64,000 bases of DNA from Helicoverpa zea (GCF_022581195.2 NC_061463.1:1240001-1304000); one strand, 5' to 3'; shown: positions 1 to 13,108, counted from the stretch's first letter. The notes: generated by a model not told the origin, from the letters alone. Numbers and translations: made by a program.

Positions 1-925
1 TCTAATAATGATGAAATCTTATTGAAAACTGTACGTTTGACTTTCTTCACCAAAGAATTTAGACCCCAGAGGGTCCTGAGTTCGGTGTGGTTAACAAAAT
101 AATATATGATTTTTTACACTTCATTAATTGTAATATTGGTTTTAGTGATTTAAGGATCATAAAATGTCCTTTTATTTATTTATTATTGTGGTTTACATTA
201 TCACGAGCATATTAACACTCGGTTATCAAAATAAAGTACAATCCTGTTTTATGTGAGCATAAAGTTTTTTTCGTATCACTTCCAGATCGTTTTAAAACTG
301 TCTTTGTTGTTAAGGCGAAGTTTTGTCCAGTACAATTTTTTTTTTCTTGCAGAACTTTTGATCTATGATTTCTCTTCTAACAATAAATAACGCTATCAAA
401 CTAAGTTTCATTAAATGCATGGAAATGAGTAGTTTTTCCGTCATTTTGTAACATTGCTGTCATCTATGGGTTTCTGGTAGGTAGTCTCTAAGTTTTTAAT
501 TCGGAAAACATACACATTACATAGAACCATTACAGCCTAACTATCAAATTAATGCACTCATTATGATAATAAAAATCTAAGTAGAACCCAATAAATTGAA
601 GCACTTTACCAAAAAAACCGCTTATCACCTACCTTTAAGTTGATGCAAATTATATCTTGCCCAAAGTTTATTGCTTAAACTTTACGAGTTTCAAACAAAG
701 TGTTAACATTAAGATAGTGGATTTAAATGTCACTTAAAATGTACCTTTTAAACGTGGTCAGTGTTTGAACGATATTAATTCGACTTGATGTTTGTATCAG
801 AAGGCGTTAATAGCGACACTTAAGGAAGATTTTTAATGGCCGCTTAATCTGAGTGTGTTTGAGCATGTATTTTTTTTGTAGTAATGTATTATTGGTATGA
901 ATGTGGGTGTTACAGTAACCTTTAC
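1..925. other. No gene seen
   Basis: AT-rich unique-looking sequence with short T and A runs. No coding region, RNA gene or recognisable repeat could be supported on either strand. Confidence 0.5.
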
Positions 926-1130
926 TGCCCCGTTGGTGCAGATGGTGCAACGCGCGACTTCTGTGCATAAGATCTCGGGTTTAATTACCAGGTCGGACCG
1001 AAAAACCTTAGTGGTGTTTGAAAAAACTTTCACAATGTAGCCCGGAGACTCGTAGTTGGATGTAATGCACTTGTGCCTCAGAGAGCACGTAAGGTTGTGG
1101 GTCCAGCGTGCGTCTGATCTATCTCCGGTC
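926..1130 (+). mobile_element. Old tRNA-derived SINE, 3'-truncated
   Basis: The stretch begins with a decayed tRNA-like head (GCCCCGTTGGTGCAGATGG, then a B-box-like GGTTTAATTACC). It continues with the body shared by the better SINE copies at 13109-13382 and 51869-52252, which lie on the other strand: GTAGCCCGGAG, then GGAGAGCACGTAA, then TCTGATCTATCTCCGGTC. It stops before the CCCATCGGG part of the body and has no (GAT)n tail, so it is truncated as well as mutated. The family match is read from the sequence. No target duplication was found. Confidence 0.7.
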
Positions 1131-3311
1131 TTAAGAAGTAAATATAATTCATAGAAATACCCAAGATTAATTGATTAACCTAGATGTATTACGGCTAAAT
1201 ACTCATCATGTAAGTATCACTATTTATTGGTAGGTACAAGGAATATAATATCCTCCTGCAAAATTAAAACTTTACTACCAGACAGTATTCACAATAAAAA
1301 CTTCATACACCGACCTGAGTGTCAACTTTCTTCGTTGCACCATCAATGAATTCGGTCAAAGAGACCGCGCCCACCATTGATTTATAGTTGCGCGCGCGCA
1401 TGTGAGGTCCTGCGATCAGTCTGCAGATATTCTTTTGTTATTGCAGTTGTTAAAGGTTAGGAGATATTACGAGAGGCCGAAAAAAATATATTTTTCAGAG
1501 TGTACCTTCGTAAAAACGATTCACAGCTCAGGTATTTCAATAAGTATATCAATTTAAATATACCTACTTGGATACTGCCTATAGAGTATACAACAAAATC
1601 ATTAGTAGAAGCTAATATTCGATACATTTGTTAAAACCTAAGTTATTTTTGGCTCAGTAGAAACTGCTATTGTGAAAACTTTAAAAAATAAATTAAATCG
1701 GCGGATAAATAACCTTAACCCTTTTTACAAATAATAATGCAAGCACCCACACATCGTCTCGCAGAACCTCTACACATAAAGTAGCGATACAAAAACAGTA
1801 AAAATTGAGTTATTTCATACTTATTGACGGTAATGGCTAAAGCACGGAAGTTTAATGCTCTTTGAATGAACTTTACACATAATCTAGATGAAAAAATGTA
1901 TTCATTCATTCATCCCGGGACGGGTTTATCTCGACGTTCCAATCTCTTGTGCTTTATTCATTGAAAATAAGACAGCACATGAGCTTTGCGTGGCGATGTT
2001 TTAAAATATTTTTTAAGTTATCTTTTATGGAATTTCGACTCGCATTTTTGGTGATGTTACAATTTCACTGTACTGTGATATTTTATTGATATTTTTTAGG
2101 CACCTATTTATTAGATTTTAATATTATTCGCTTCAGCAATGATTCGTTACTAAAAAGCAGTGACTATTTTCTCGCTTCTAATTTGACAAATCCATCTTAT
2201 AACCAATTAAAAATAACAACAATTTCGAAAAAAGAACTTTCCACAAAACCCCCAAAAAAGCATCATCACCTAATTATCTTTAATCGCCCAGTTTTCGGTC
2301 ACCGCAAACATTACCCGCACAATTTCAATAAAGAACTTTGGCCAAATCGTTAGTCTTACCAATCGGTACATCTCTCGAGGAGCAGTGCTCCTTATAAGGA
2401 GTTCAGAAGATGCGTTGCTATTGGTATGCGCTCGAAAGTACTAATTGTGGGGTGATGCCTTTTTTGTTGGTCGTTTTATAGGGCCCAATGTTCCGGATTG
2501 CTTTAATATGTAGCTGTAAGTATTCGAGAAAGCAGGTGACTTTATCTTTAATATTTCGGAGGTAGAACAATTCAGATATAATAGAGATATGAGTAAGAGA
2601 AATTAGGGGAAGTAAGGAACAAAACTGGTAAATGAAAATTAGTACAATTGAAGATGGAAAGAAAACTATGTTGTGAAATTGTTATAAAGTGGATATGACA
2701 GCAATTTTATCAGACATATAAATATCAGAATAATATGGGAATGTTTGCAAGTTTGTGTTGTATCTGTCTGCAAATTAATGAAGCAAAAACGGCTGGACAG
2801 CATAGGTGTTTAACTATCTTTGTATCATGCAAAGCCTAGAATAACACTTTAGAATTGTTTTATTCCTGTGTCAAAAACATTAGTCAGTGATTACAGGTTT
2901 AATTCTGCATACAGGACCTGTTCAGCACTCCCAAAAAAACCAGCGACCAGCCACCGAAAAATCTATTAATTCCCCCCAAAAAAAGACTTGCACTATAATC
3001 TTAAATGATTTACGACTCTCGCGCAGCTCCCGAAACCGCGGCCATTTTACACGAGCGTTCATTAACATGGACTTTACAAAAAATATGATGGCACATAACA
3101 ACTCGACGCACGTAAGAGCTTTTTGAAGGAAAACCTATTAAATTTTATGAGTCTTTTCCATACTTGCCCTGCTCCAATTTTTTGTGTGTCCGTCTGTTTG
3201 ACGGGTAGTGATGCTGGATGTGGCAAAGAATATATGCTGTGAACATGCTTGTAAGTTTGTTTAAGTGCATATCTACCTATCTGCTAAAGATATTATGTCA
3301 ACATCTTCAAA
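1131..3311. other. No gene seen
   Basis: AT-rich sequence. A short CpG-richer patch with a GCGCGCGCGC run lies near 1390-1400. An open frame at 2887-3126 is short, rich in K, N and S, and resembles no family, so it is not called. No recognisable element otherwise. Confidence 0.45.
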
Positions 3312-3410
3312 ACAGTTCTAGAGTATAAGTGCGAAAGTTTGTAGGTATGGATGGATGGATGCATGTATGTATGTTCCTTTTTCACGTAAAAAACTACTGA
3401 ATACATACAT

Positions 3411-4046
3411 CATCATCCTCCGAGCCTTTTTCCCAACCATGTTGGGGTCGGCTTCCAGTCTAACCGGATTCAGCTGAGTACCAGTGCTTTACAAGAAGCG
3501 ACTGCCTATCTGACCTCCTCAACCCAGTTACCTGGGCAACCCGATACCCCTTGGTTAGACTGGTGTCAGACTTACTGGCTTCTGACTACCCGTAACGACT
3601 GCCAAGGATGTTCAATGACAACCGGGACCTACAGTTTAACGTGCCATCCGAAACACAGTCAATGGTGTCTAAAGCTGGGTACTCACTTAGCAGTGTAGCA
3701 CGTAACGTATCAGATACGGTAACAAGTGAGTACGTAGGCACGAGCCCGCTGCGAGCCGCTCGCGCGTGGAGCGCTGTAAGCTCGCAGTGACCCGCCGAGT
3801 GGCGGCTTCACTGCGAACACAAAGGCGGCTCGTGAGGACCGTGGATGAGCCGCACCCACTTGTAGGTTGATACCGTATCTGATACGTTACGTGCTACACT
3901 TCTAAGTGAGTACCCAGCTTAAGATGTACTTAGAAAGTACATACAAACTTAGAAAAGTTGCATTGGTACTTGCCTGACCTGGGATCGAACCCGCGCCCTC
4001 ATACTTGAGAGGCTGGTCCTTTACCCACTAGGCCACCACGACTTTT
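3411..4046 (-). mobile_element. tRNA-derived SINE with 18-bp target duplication
   Basis: On the minus strand the tRNA-like head is at about 4042 (GGTGGCCTAGTGGGTAAAGG as A box; GGGTTCGATCCCAGG as B box near 3985) and a (GAT)n tail lies at 3411. The body contains the CCCAACCATGTTGGGGTCGG block near 3436 that is common in moth SINEs. The 18-bp direct repeat ACTACTGAATACATACAT at 3393-3410 and 4047-4064 is the target-site duplication, so both ends are intact. Without the MITE inserted at 3673-3919 the SINE would be about 390 bp. Confidence 0.85.
3673..3919. mobile_element. MITE with 49-bp TIRs, PIF/Harbinger-like
   Basis: This 247-bp element has terminal inverted repeats at 3673-3721 and 3871-3919 that match at 48 of 49 positions and start AGCTGGGTACTCACTTAG. 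It is flanked by TAA on both sides (3670-3672 and 3920-3922). A 3-bp TWA target duplication is the hallmark of PIF/Harbinger elements, so the superfamily is inferred from that. The centre is GC-richer than the surroundings and has no transposase. It interrupts the SINE at 3411-4046, whose uninterrupted sequence would read GGTGTCTAAGATGTAC. Confidence 0.85.
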
Positions 4047-4148
4047 ACTACTGAATACATACATAGGTATATAATATACCTGAAGATTTATTTTTACCCG
4101 GCTACGGGACCCTTTAGAAAACGGGTGAAAGCGCTGGTGGAAGCTAAT

Positions 4149-7100
4149 AGGTATGTAAGTATATAAAACACTTTTGACTTCACAGTTAGTATTTCAGAGA
4201 TCTTCCAGTAACCCCACATCAGTGTTTCGCACGGGCGGTTCGGACAACGTCCCACAGATCTTGATACTCGTAAAATTTTATGTGTCCGAGACAAAGAGAA
4301 TTTTGTTAATTAACCGAACTGCTGGCTCGCTTCGGGGTGCACTTTCTTGTAGTGATAGATAATACTGCCTTTTTTATCAACACCCGAATCTTAAGTGCCT
4401 GTAACATGTAAGAATTATTTTTTTGAAAACAAAAATGGAGATTTTTGCTTGAGTGACAATTTGTTGGCAAGATGCTTATTTTAAATGGAGAACAACTTGC
4501 GCAAGAGTATTTTGCCAACCTATATTATCACCTTGTTGAAACTTCTGTCAAGGTGTACCAAACTTTGTTCAACACATTTCAAGCATTCAGATTCTTATTC
4601 TTATTACTCAAGAAAATAAGTTTATTAAAAATAATGAATTCTATGCCTTTTATAAACTAGGAGGCGTTCAATATCATAATAGTCCCATTTTTTAGTTTTA
4701 TTGAATTAAGAAATATACCTAGGTACTAATTGTTTCTGCAACATCGTTGCATATACATAAATGCGTATTTCAAAGCAACACATGGTGATTAATTACAGAG
4801 TTGCTTATAAATTATGATGCATATTGAATTAAGTAAGTATCTACATATGGAGGTTTCACTACCAGCCAATTACATTTTCCGTGACAATTGTAATAAGTTT
4901 TCATTGGCTAACATTGTTGTATGCAAGACTGTTTACTTGTGTATGTCTTATTTATTTATTTATTTATTTATGAGCATGGAAGACTTACAGCTAAGTACAT
5001 ATAATAGGTAATTGTGTGACTAACTGACAGCCAATTACAAGTCTTCACTTCTAAAACTAGTTAAACATAAAAAAGGACAGTGGAACAAACTCAACACACT
5101 GCTTATAACGCCTGAGCAAAAAACAAAAAAAAAAAAAAAAAACAATAATTAAAAACGCAAACGCAAACGCAACGCAAAAAAACGTTAATTAATATCATGC
5201 AACGCAGATGATGATATTCATATATTATATTTCTCACTATTGCAGGAAAAATTGCTCAGGCCTGAGATCACCAGCAAAACTACTTTATAAAAACACGATT
5301 AAAATTGTTACTAATAAAAAGAATTACTTCGAAAACAGAAAAGTAAATGCTCTAGACTTACCTAGCCCTCGGTTTTCAAAATCAGCTGAGCAACTGCATA
5401 ATTGTATTTTATTTAAGACCTATCATTGTGACCATATTTCAAGCAAATACATTATATTCTATTCTATTGGCTTAGATTTTTTATCCTAACACACATATTT
5501 TCAACTTGAATCTCTTTAGTCTGACCAACTATGTTCCTTAAATTCACTTAAACGCAGCATTTTCTACATCTTTTCTGTTCCAGTAACTCACATAATTGAA
5601 CGTCCAGCCTTATCTGAGAACAGATAATCGCTAGCATACTTTACTTTTAACATTATGCTATCAAAGAAATAAAACTCTTCGCAATTCGTACAAAACTATG
5701 CAATCTTCATAAATACTAATAGGTGTACTTTACAATAACAACGACAGGTTACGGCCAGAGGTTATCTTCGGTCGAAGATGAGCCTACTTTCACTTGCCAA
5801 GCCATTTTGCTGACCACCTTAACCAACCACCGAATCAAGCAAATATCAACCTTATATAAACTACAGTAGGACTCAACACATCTGCACAAGACATTGGTAA
5901 TTAAATAATCTGTTTTGTGCGATACCATTGTTAAAGCATTTTGGACTTTATACCTTTGACTTAAGGGTTTTTGATATCTGTTAATCAATTTTAAAATCAG
6001 GTTGTTGCACTTTTTAGGAAGTAGTATTAATATGAAAACTATCTCTTCGTCTTATTAGGGCGTGAGCCTGAGGGCACTTTTTATGTGCAAATTGTGGCTT
6101 GTAGGGTGGATAAAAATTATATGGAAGAAAGATTCACCTTTCTTTGCTATTTAATTTATAATTTTTCTCTTATAAGTCCTGAGCCCGACGTGATAAGAAT
6201 ACAGGAGAAGTATGGGTAATATTTTACTCATAATTGAATAGTTGGTAATTTTTAGCGATTCTTAGGCGAAACTCTATTATAAAATCTTCAAATATTGAAT
6301 TTAACATGAAGAAACTTAGCAACTGCTGAAGAACTTTAAGGTTACACTGATCGCCAGGAGAGGTAGAGGTTAGAGGTAAGTAAAGTAAATAGCTTTTTCG
6401 TTAACTTCGACATACTTATAGGGTTCACGCGTATACGTTTCATATTGTAAAAACTGTTACACATCAAATAGAAACGTCATAAGTAAACTGTCTCCCATCA
6501 ATCCCTATTATCGATCTATTAATTTCCCACGTAAAAAGCCCTATAAAAAAATCAAATGATTTATTTATTACCCTATCAGACAATTAATTGCGTCCATTTT
6601 CAAATACCACGAATATCAAAGTGAAAAGTGGAAAATATATCAACATCATGCGTTGGTTACACTTTTAAATTACCCTTGCATATGAAATTATTTTTGGAAA
6701 ATGAACCTTATTAACATGGTGTAAGGTTGAGAGTTGTGAAAGGGTGATGTAAAGTATAAATCAACGTAGGTATGCTGACGCTTACAATTTAGTAATTTAA
6801 CTGTCCACTTGATCTAGTCTCATTATCGATGTGGTGCAATTTGTGAGTGGTAGCGAGAATAAATACGCTACCTTTGACTTGTTAGAATAGATGGTACATT
6901 GAGCTCCATTTTTGTTCTAGGTATTAATATTATTACCTAATGGGAAAGTTTTTTAAGAGTGTATGTGGATCTGTATGATTGTTAGTCTTTTATGCACAAA
7001 CTTGGATAGCATAAAGTACCTATACTTAAGTATTTTAATACATTGTTTATGTACCGTGTAGAAATAAAGGCATCAGAATAATTGAGGTTATTTTTTATCC

Positions 7101-9894
7101 ATTTGTGGGAAGTAGTTCCCTTGCACTGCGATTGAAACCACGTTTAAATCAAATCAGCATCATACTGATTCATAATGTTATGTAATAACTTAGAATATAA
7201 GTTAATCGAACGGTCAATTTCAAATAAATTAAAGCACTTTGTGGTATCGTAAGATCGCCACAGCTTATGAAATCGCTGACCACCCACAACTTGTCCCACA
7301 TCAAACATAAATTATTTACTGGAGCAAAGGAGTAAGTGATTAAAATAACGCTAAGGTCATTACCGATCCATATCCTCAAGCATTGATTGTCACCATAATG
7401 GCGATGGTTTGTAAGGTAATACCCACCTGCCTTTATATAAAAACTAGTAAATATACTTCAAGATATTGTGCTGTATTTTATGAATAATATGTAATCGAAG
7501 AAAAGTTATGTTCAATCAAATCGAAGAGTAATTTATGGAAATGGTCAACCGATCTTAGTGCGACTAGTAGAAGATTTTTCCTTTTTAAATATATTATGAT
7601 GAAGATTTATGTATTCTCTTATTACCTAGGTTTTTTTTTTTGTAGTGGATTTCTGGTGTATGTGGAATAGAAGAAGTCTTGTCAGCATAAATGGTACAAT
7701 TCGTATAGGAACGGGTAGGTATCGACTGATCAGCAGTTAAAACTTTTATACTCCTCAGCCTTATCATCATCTGCCTAGCCTATTCCTAACTATTTATTGG
7801 GGATTTTTGGGGAGGCTCTTTTCAAGCAGTGAAGGTCTTTTGGCTCAAACGACCACGGCCAAAGGATTTAATATGAATGCCTTCATCATTAAGCTAACTT
7901 CAGCTTTTCAACCAATCCCAGCTAAACCTAACCAAACAAAAAACCTAAGCTTAATATCTATCACCATAAAAACTCATCAAGACCTATAATACTCATCAAT
8001 CTCACACTTCCATCTTAATACCACCTGCCACCGTCACACCACAAATTGTAACGCCACTTGCGCAGGCGCATCTTCAATCTTGTCGCCTTTACTTTTATGG
8101 TGAAACTGTACTGATTTACAAGGATGGGTGGCGACTAGCGGTGGTCTGCGGTTTTGCCTGGGAACACGGTTCGTTATAGGAATATTTTGATATGTTGGTG
8201 TGTGTGAAATGTGTTAGGAGAGCGGTTGTGAACTTATTTTGTTAGTAGGAAGGTCTCTCAATCTAGATAATGATGACTGAATCGAAAACTGTTTGGAAGA
8301 TGAAATATGGCTGTCATTGCTCAACATTTCCTACACGGAAAACTTTATGTTTCATTTTTCTTTCCTTGCTGTCAGAAAATAGATTAGTCTAGTTTTTCTA
8401 GCGAAAATTATTACTTTGTATATTTTTCAAACACAAGTTCCAGAGATATGGTTGACAGTAGTAATAATATAAACTACAGTTCTCGTCAGATGATTTTTGC
8501 CAGCTTAACAGTAGGTAGCTGGTAGGTATAATAATCGCTTTTGAAACCCGAAAACAAATTGTGATTTTCTTTCAAAACTGTTGATTACTTCCTCCCTTTG
8601 TCTTCCAACCAAAACAAACAAACATACAAAAATGAACCGTGCCCCTTTATCTAGTGATCTCCCGCGGGTACTTCGAATTAACAGCTTGAAGGCGATTCAA
8701 TTCGAATGAGATGTACTATTAATTCTAGTGCTCATTAGGTTTCACGCTTTATCCGACACTAGTGTGGCCTGTAGGGTGGGTGTGTGTTGGGTATTAGTAG
8801 GATTGAGATAGAGAAAGTTAGTTTTTGAGAGCTTATGCCAGTTATAATATTGATGTTCTATGTAAGCATTAAAGCTTCAAGGAAAACGTCTGTTCAAAAT
8901 TACAATTCATGAATTCTATGGAACTGAACCACTTTTGGCTTCAGTATAGGTACTAAGCTCGCTTGTAAATAATGTGACCCGACTTGTAAACCACCTAAAA
9001 TAAAGATATTTCATAAGAGAACATTACATAGAAAATTGCTTAATATCTAGGCGAATATAAGACATTTGAATAATATTAATATAAACGACGATAAAATTCG
9101 TAAGACAGTATTATTTAAAAAAAAAATTTCATTGTCATATTGACCTGCGTATAAATCACCAGATTTCTGTAGGTATCAGAATTCATTCTTACTTCCTAAC
9201 AGCAATTTTGCTAACGTTCCCATACTATCCATTGCAGCATAGTCCCCCTACAATTCGATACATACTCTCTATGGTGTTATTAATTGCAACGGCCAGCGCT
9301 ATGGGGATTGATGGTTATCTCCCAACACCTTCGCACTGACGTTATGGGGACCTAGAGTTATGGGGGAGATTTTATTTTAATTCACCAATAATAACAGATA
9401 TGGCGCTAATGTGGGAAAGATTGACTGAAAGTCTTATTTGTGAGATATTTTCAAGAATTCAGGAAGAATTTTAGTATACGCCACAAAAATATTTTTTAGA
9501 TAAATGCAGCTGATAACGGCTATACCTGAAACTTCCCAATCATAAACATATTAACAGTCCATTCTAAAATAGACATATCCAATCACGAAACTTTCCTATA
9601 AAAATCCTTAGAATCCATATTAGCTGCTTTTCACCAGAGGAAACTATTTCCCGCACCCAGCTAACCTAGCCAAAAGAAGCTGAAGACTAGAAATGTTTTG
9701 TACAGTTAACTACTGAAAGCTGCCGACCTCACATATTATGTACAAAGACAATATACATTTACACTCACAATCACAGGTCAGCTGCCTTCATGAGAAACTC
9801 CTCAAATCACAATACAACACAAGCCTCGATTCCACAAGTTCATGTGAAATTCCTCAGCCTAAACACATGGGCTAGTATAGCCTGAACATAGCCG
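4149..9894. other. Long gene-less stretch
   Basis: AT-rich DNA with low-complexity tracts: a TTTA array near 4948-4971, a poly-A run near 5127-5142, and AACGC repeats near 5155-5185. Short open frames here (for example 5208-5489 and 5749-5988) have no recognisable motif and AT-driven composition, so they are not called. No TE ends with target duplications were found. It may hold host regulatory DNA, which cannot be judged from one sequence. Confidence 0.45.
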
Positions 9895-9975
9895 GCGCAG
9901 TGCGACACTATGCGCGCGCGCCGTCACATCGCGGCAGCCATTCAGTCGTCACTCAACATTCAGATTTAGTTTTGT
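9895..9975 (+). promoter_or_regulatory. Possible CpG-rich core promoter
   Basis: A GC-rich patch (GCCGGCGCAGTGCGACAC, then GCGCGCGCGCCGTCACATCG) stands out from AT-rich flanks. It is followed by CATTCAGTCGTC, which fits the arthropod initiator TCAGT. No coding exon follows that I can identify. The LTR element inserts about 180 bp downstream. This is an inference from composition and one motif. Confidence 0.2.
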
Positions 9976-10156
9976 TAGTTGTGCAGCTACTGGGATGGAA
10001 TAATCATGCTTTTTAGGGGTTGAACAAAATATGTATTTACTGTTTGTAATGAATAATGAAGTTTTATATCTTTTCAGCTTCATAATAACCTGTAGCACTA
10101 TGCATAAAAAGTGAAAACAATCTTGGTAAAATAATAATTACTGATTTGATGGATAC

Positions 10157-10343
10157 TGTATTGTACGCTCATTTTATTATGTTAATCGACTCGCCAACGC
10201 ACCACCACACAGGTCGACAGTCTGACAACGACTGACTCCCCACCGCTCGATCCGGTATTTATAACCGAGTGACGTATGCGCACGAGGCGTCATAATAATG
10301 ACATAACCTATACAATGATGCACATGTACCTGCATACACTACA
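10157..10343 (-). repeat. 3' LTR of the LARD-like element
   Basis: The 187-bp LTR reads as identical to 15593-15779. On the minus strand it runs TGTAGTG...AATACA. The polyadenylation signal AATAAA lies at 10173-10178 (minus strand), where it would end the element's transcript. The polypurine tract abuts its 10343 end. Confidence 0.93.
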
Positions 10344-10353
10344 TCTCTCCCTT
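10344..10353 (-). other. Polypurine tract (PPT)
   Basis: Read on the minus strand this is AAGGGAGAGA, directly followed by the LTR start TGTAGTG. Position and composition fit the primer for plus-strand DNA synthesis in LTR retrotransposons. Confidence 0.85.
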
Positions 10354-10573
10354 GTTGTTTTGATTTTAACCTTGTTTCAAAAAGTTCAACAATCAAACTC
10401 ATAAATATTTTGGTAATTTCTTAAAGATCTATCAAACACCTGCAGCACAACAAAACCACGCTATCAGATCAGTCCACCGATCACACTGCCATCAAACTGA
10501 TTTACTTTGTTCCGTTTCCATTTCATTTCCCTTTCCATTTAAGGAGACGACAGATATCGGTGATACTGCGGGA

Positions 10574-10594
10574 CACTACATCCCTTCCCTTGTG
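10574..10594 (-). repeat. Near-copy of the PPT-LTR junction
   Basis: On the minus strand a purine run (CAAGGGAAGGGA) is followed by TGTAGTGTCC. This closely resembles the true PPT and LTR start at 10334-10353. It may be a relic of an older 3' LTR edge or a duplicated priming site. Only about 20 bp are similar. Confidence 0.4.
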
Positions 10595-10990
10595 AAATAA
10601 ACATAAATAAAAATCCGTCCCTTTGCAGACGGTAACATACCAGCATCTGCTTCAGGCTCAACAAGACAAATTCGTAGCAGTGATATCAGGCCGGCAAGTT
10701 TAACTTCAGGTTTTGTAGCCGCTGTTCCGGCCCTGTATTATATCTACACTAGAGATGATCCGTCCATTTGGCAGACATCCCGCCAATCAGTCCATGTGAA
10801 ATCAAGCAAATCTCAAATATTGCTGTACCTTCAGATAATGAGCACTCATCTTGCTTGGTTCGACTTCACTTAAAACTGATACAGAATGCATTGTTCCAAG
10901 GTAAAAGATCGGCATTAGGGTACCTCATCAATGCTTTTCACTCATTCAAAACCGTACGAGCCGTACGAGACAAGTAATCACATAAGATCG

Positions 10991-11158
10991 TCCCAATTGA
11001 ATGGTGACCTAGATGGACTGTTTCCAATTTGATGATGACCATATACTTTGTCACCCATTTAATGGTGACCACATACTTTGTCTCCAATTTAATGGTGACT
11101 CCATACTTTGTCACCCATTTAATGGTGACCACATACTTTGTCTCCAATTTAATGGTTT
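10991..11158. repeat. 30-bp tandem repeat, 5.6 copies
   Basis: Units start at 10991, 11021, 11051, 11081, 11111 and 11141. Their core is AATTTAATGGTGACC, then ATACTTTG. Two unit types alternate (TCACCC... and TCTCCA...), giving a 60-bp higher-order period, and 11051-11080 equals 11111-11140. Because 30 is a multiple of 3, both strands stay open with a 10-residue periodic peptide; this is a by-product and not evidence of a gene. Weaker related motifs occur near 11965-12075. Confidence 0.85.
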
Positions 11159-13108
11159 AAATTGTAGTTCTATGTACGAGTTAAGTACTTTGTGTGCCTT
11201 GTAAGCAAGAGAATGCTAACTCAACTAATTTTGGTAATATGTAGTTTTTAATTTGAGAGTGGAATATCAAAGCCTATCATTATCTCAGCAATGTAACAAA
11301 CAATCTGGTCTTCAACCCTATTGATCAGCGCTGGTACTTTGCACGTTTCTGCTAGTACACTCGCTGAAATTCTGATATAGGCTTTAAATACCCTACATCA
11401 ATGTATGTCCAATATCTAGTCAAGAAACTGTAAGCTTCTTAGCATTCAACACCCAACATATGAATACCATACTGCATATAATAGTGCGATAGGAATACTT
11501 ATATTTCGGTTAGGCATCCAAGAACACTATTATCACCGGACATTGCGTTCTGTAATGTTTGTTTGCTTTTCCTAATGTGGTTTTCAAAAATTTAAGTAGT
11601 CAAAGAATTATTATGCTTTGATGGTAAGCTTTTTAGTGTCATGGTTACATATTGATTATAACGAAGGTGTAAAGTAACATTACGAATCAGATTTTAACTA
11701 ATTAGAACCATATTATGCAACGAACGCACTTTAACAGGTGTCACTAACTTTGCACTATATATTTTGAAGCTGTGACATTCTGCATCACCATAAAATAGAA
11801 GAGTCCCTGACCCTCAACTCATGCTCTTCTTCCTTTCAACAAGGTGACAGCAGCTCACAAACAGTTTTCTAGTCGATGCAATTTTCCTTTTGCAAAACAA
11901 CCGCTAACCTTTCTAAAACATTTGTCTACACATAGATAAATGTGGGATTCTAATTCTATATCTCAATTTCATGAGCAGCTATGCTGCTCTCATGTCATAC
12001 TTGACCTCATCAATTTGATGATCAGCTTTGTGCTGCTTCCATTTTTAATATTTTACGCTTTTCCAATTTCATGACCGCGTATAGGTAACGTAATATTTTT
12101 TTTGTTTTTATGTAAGTATAGTTGGCTGCATAAGTATGTTTATAGTTTCGTTCAAAAGCGCTTACCCTTTATTGCAGCTGACTTTATCTACGTTGTTTTA
12201 GTTAGACAACCAGAATATAAAAATATTATTATCTTTTATAGGGACAGCACCCCAGTAAATTTTTAAACGATTTGGTGACTAAGGGCAATTTTACTTCCTA
12301 TACTTTAAGGAACACTTACTCAGATTATATATTGCAGTAGGACTTAGGAACTTAATAATATTTTAGTTATTATTAACCAAATGTCGACGCAACTGTGTAG
12401 TTTAATTAGCACAAAAGAGTAATAAATGTCGATAAATGTAAATAGTGATAAAGTTCTTTACCTCTCGTGCGAGTCCAATTGTCTTACGGTAACCTAAGAT
12501 TGGTGTTCTAAGATCAATTATTATTAACCCTAACGCTATGGACACAAGACATTATTTTGTTAATAGATATCCATCCCACCACCCATATGGATCTTATCTT
12601 ATGGGATGGGTTGAGGAAATTACACAACTTTATATTACAAGTAGGTGTGCACTTCAAGAATATATTAATGTGATGATTTATTAACTTGAGATCAATAAAT
12701 GGATTCTATTTCATATACGTTCATATATGGTTATGTTATTCGCCCCTATGGAAGCATATTCTTCCACAACTCTCAATGTACTTATACTGCTTATTGGTAC
12801 TGCAATACTGTAAAACATAATTTGCAAATAACAATATTATAATGAGGGCCACTTTGTTAAACTATTTGTAAACACCAATGTAAATCAATAAAAAAGAGGC
12901 TAAGATACCAATTAAAATTCATTCAAGCCTGAATCTTGAAGGTTTTAAAAGCACACGCAATCATCAACTTTTGAGAACTTGATTGCAACAATCATCCATG
13001 AGCTAATCATCATTAGACAGTTCCCAGAGTAAGTATCTACATTGGAACTCCTTCCAGGTATCATCCTTAAAAGATTTTTTGTCACAGATGAGAAGGCCCA
13101 GTTGGGTA

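Larger units (their letters stand above)
3312..4148 (+). mobile_element. Helitron-like (Lep1-type) remnant split by a SINE
   Basis: The left piece (3312-3410) has TATAAGTGCGAAAGTTTG, a TGGATGGA-type run, then TTTTTCACGTAAAAAACTACTG. This matches the 5' part of the Helitron-like copies elsewhere in the window (mirror image at 44143-44355). The right piece (4065-4148) has CCGGCTACGGGACC and a GGTGAAAGCGCTGGTGGAAGCTAA end, which mirrors the CTAG-proximal end of the copy at 46730-46908. The two pieces are separated by a SINE at 3411-4046. Assignment to the Lep1 type rests on recalled family features (5' TC, 3' CTAG, insertion between A and T) and on similarity among copies here. Confidence 0.55.

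Noticed and set aside
10938..11204. Periodic 10-residue peptide frames on both strands
   Set aside because: A consequence of a 30-bp tandem repeat, whose length is a multiple of three.
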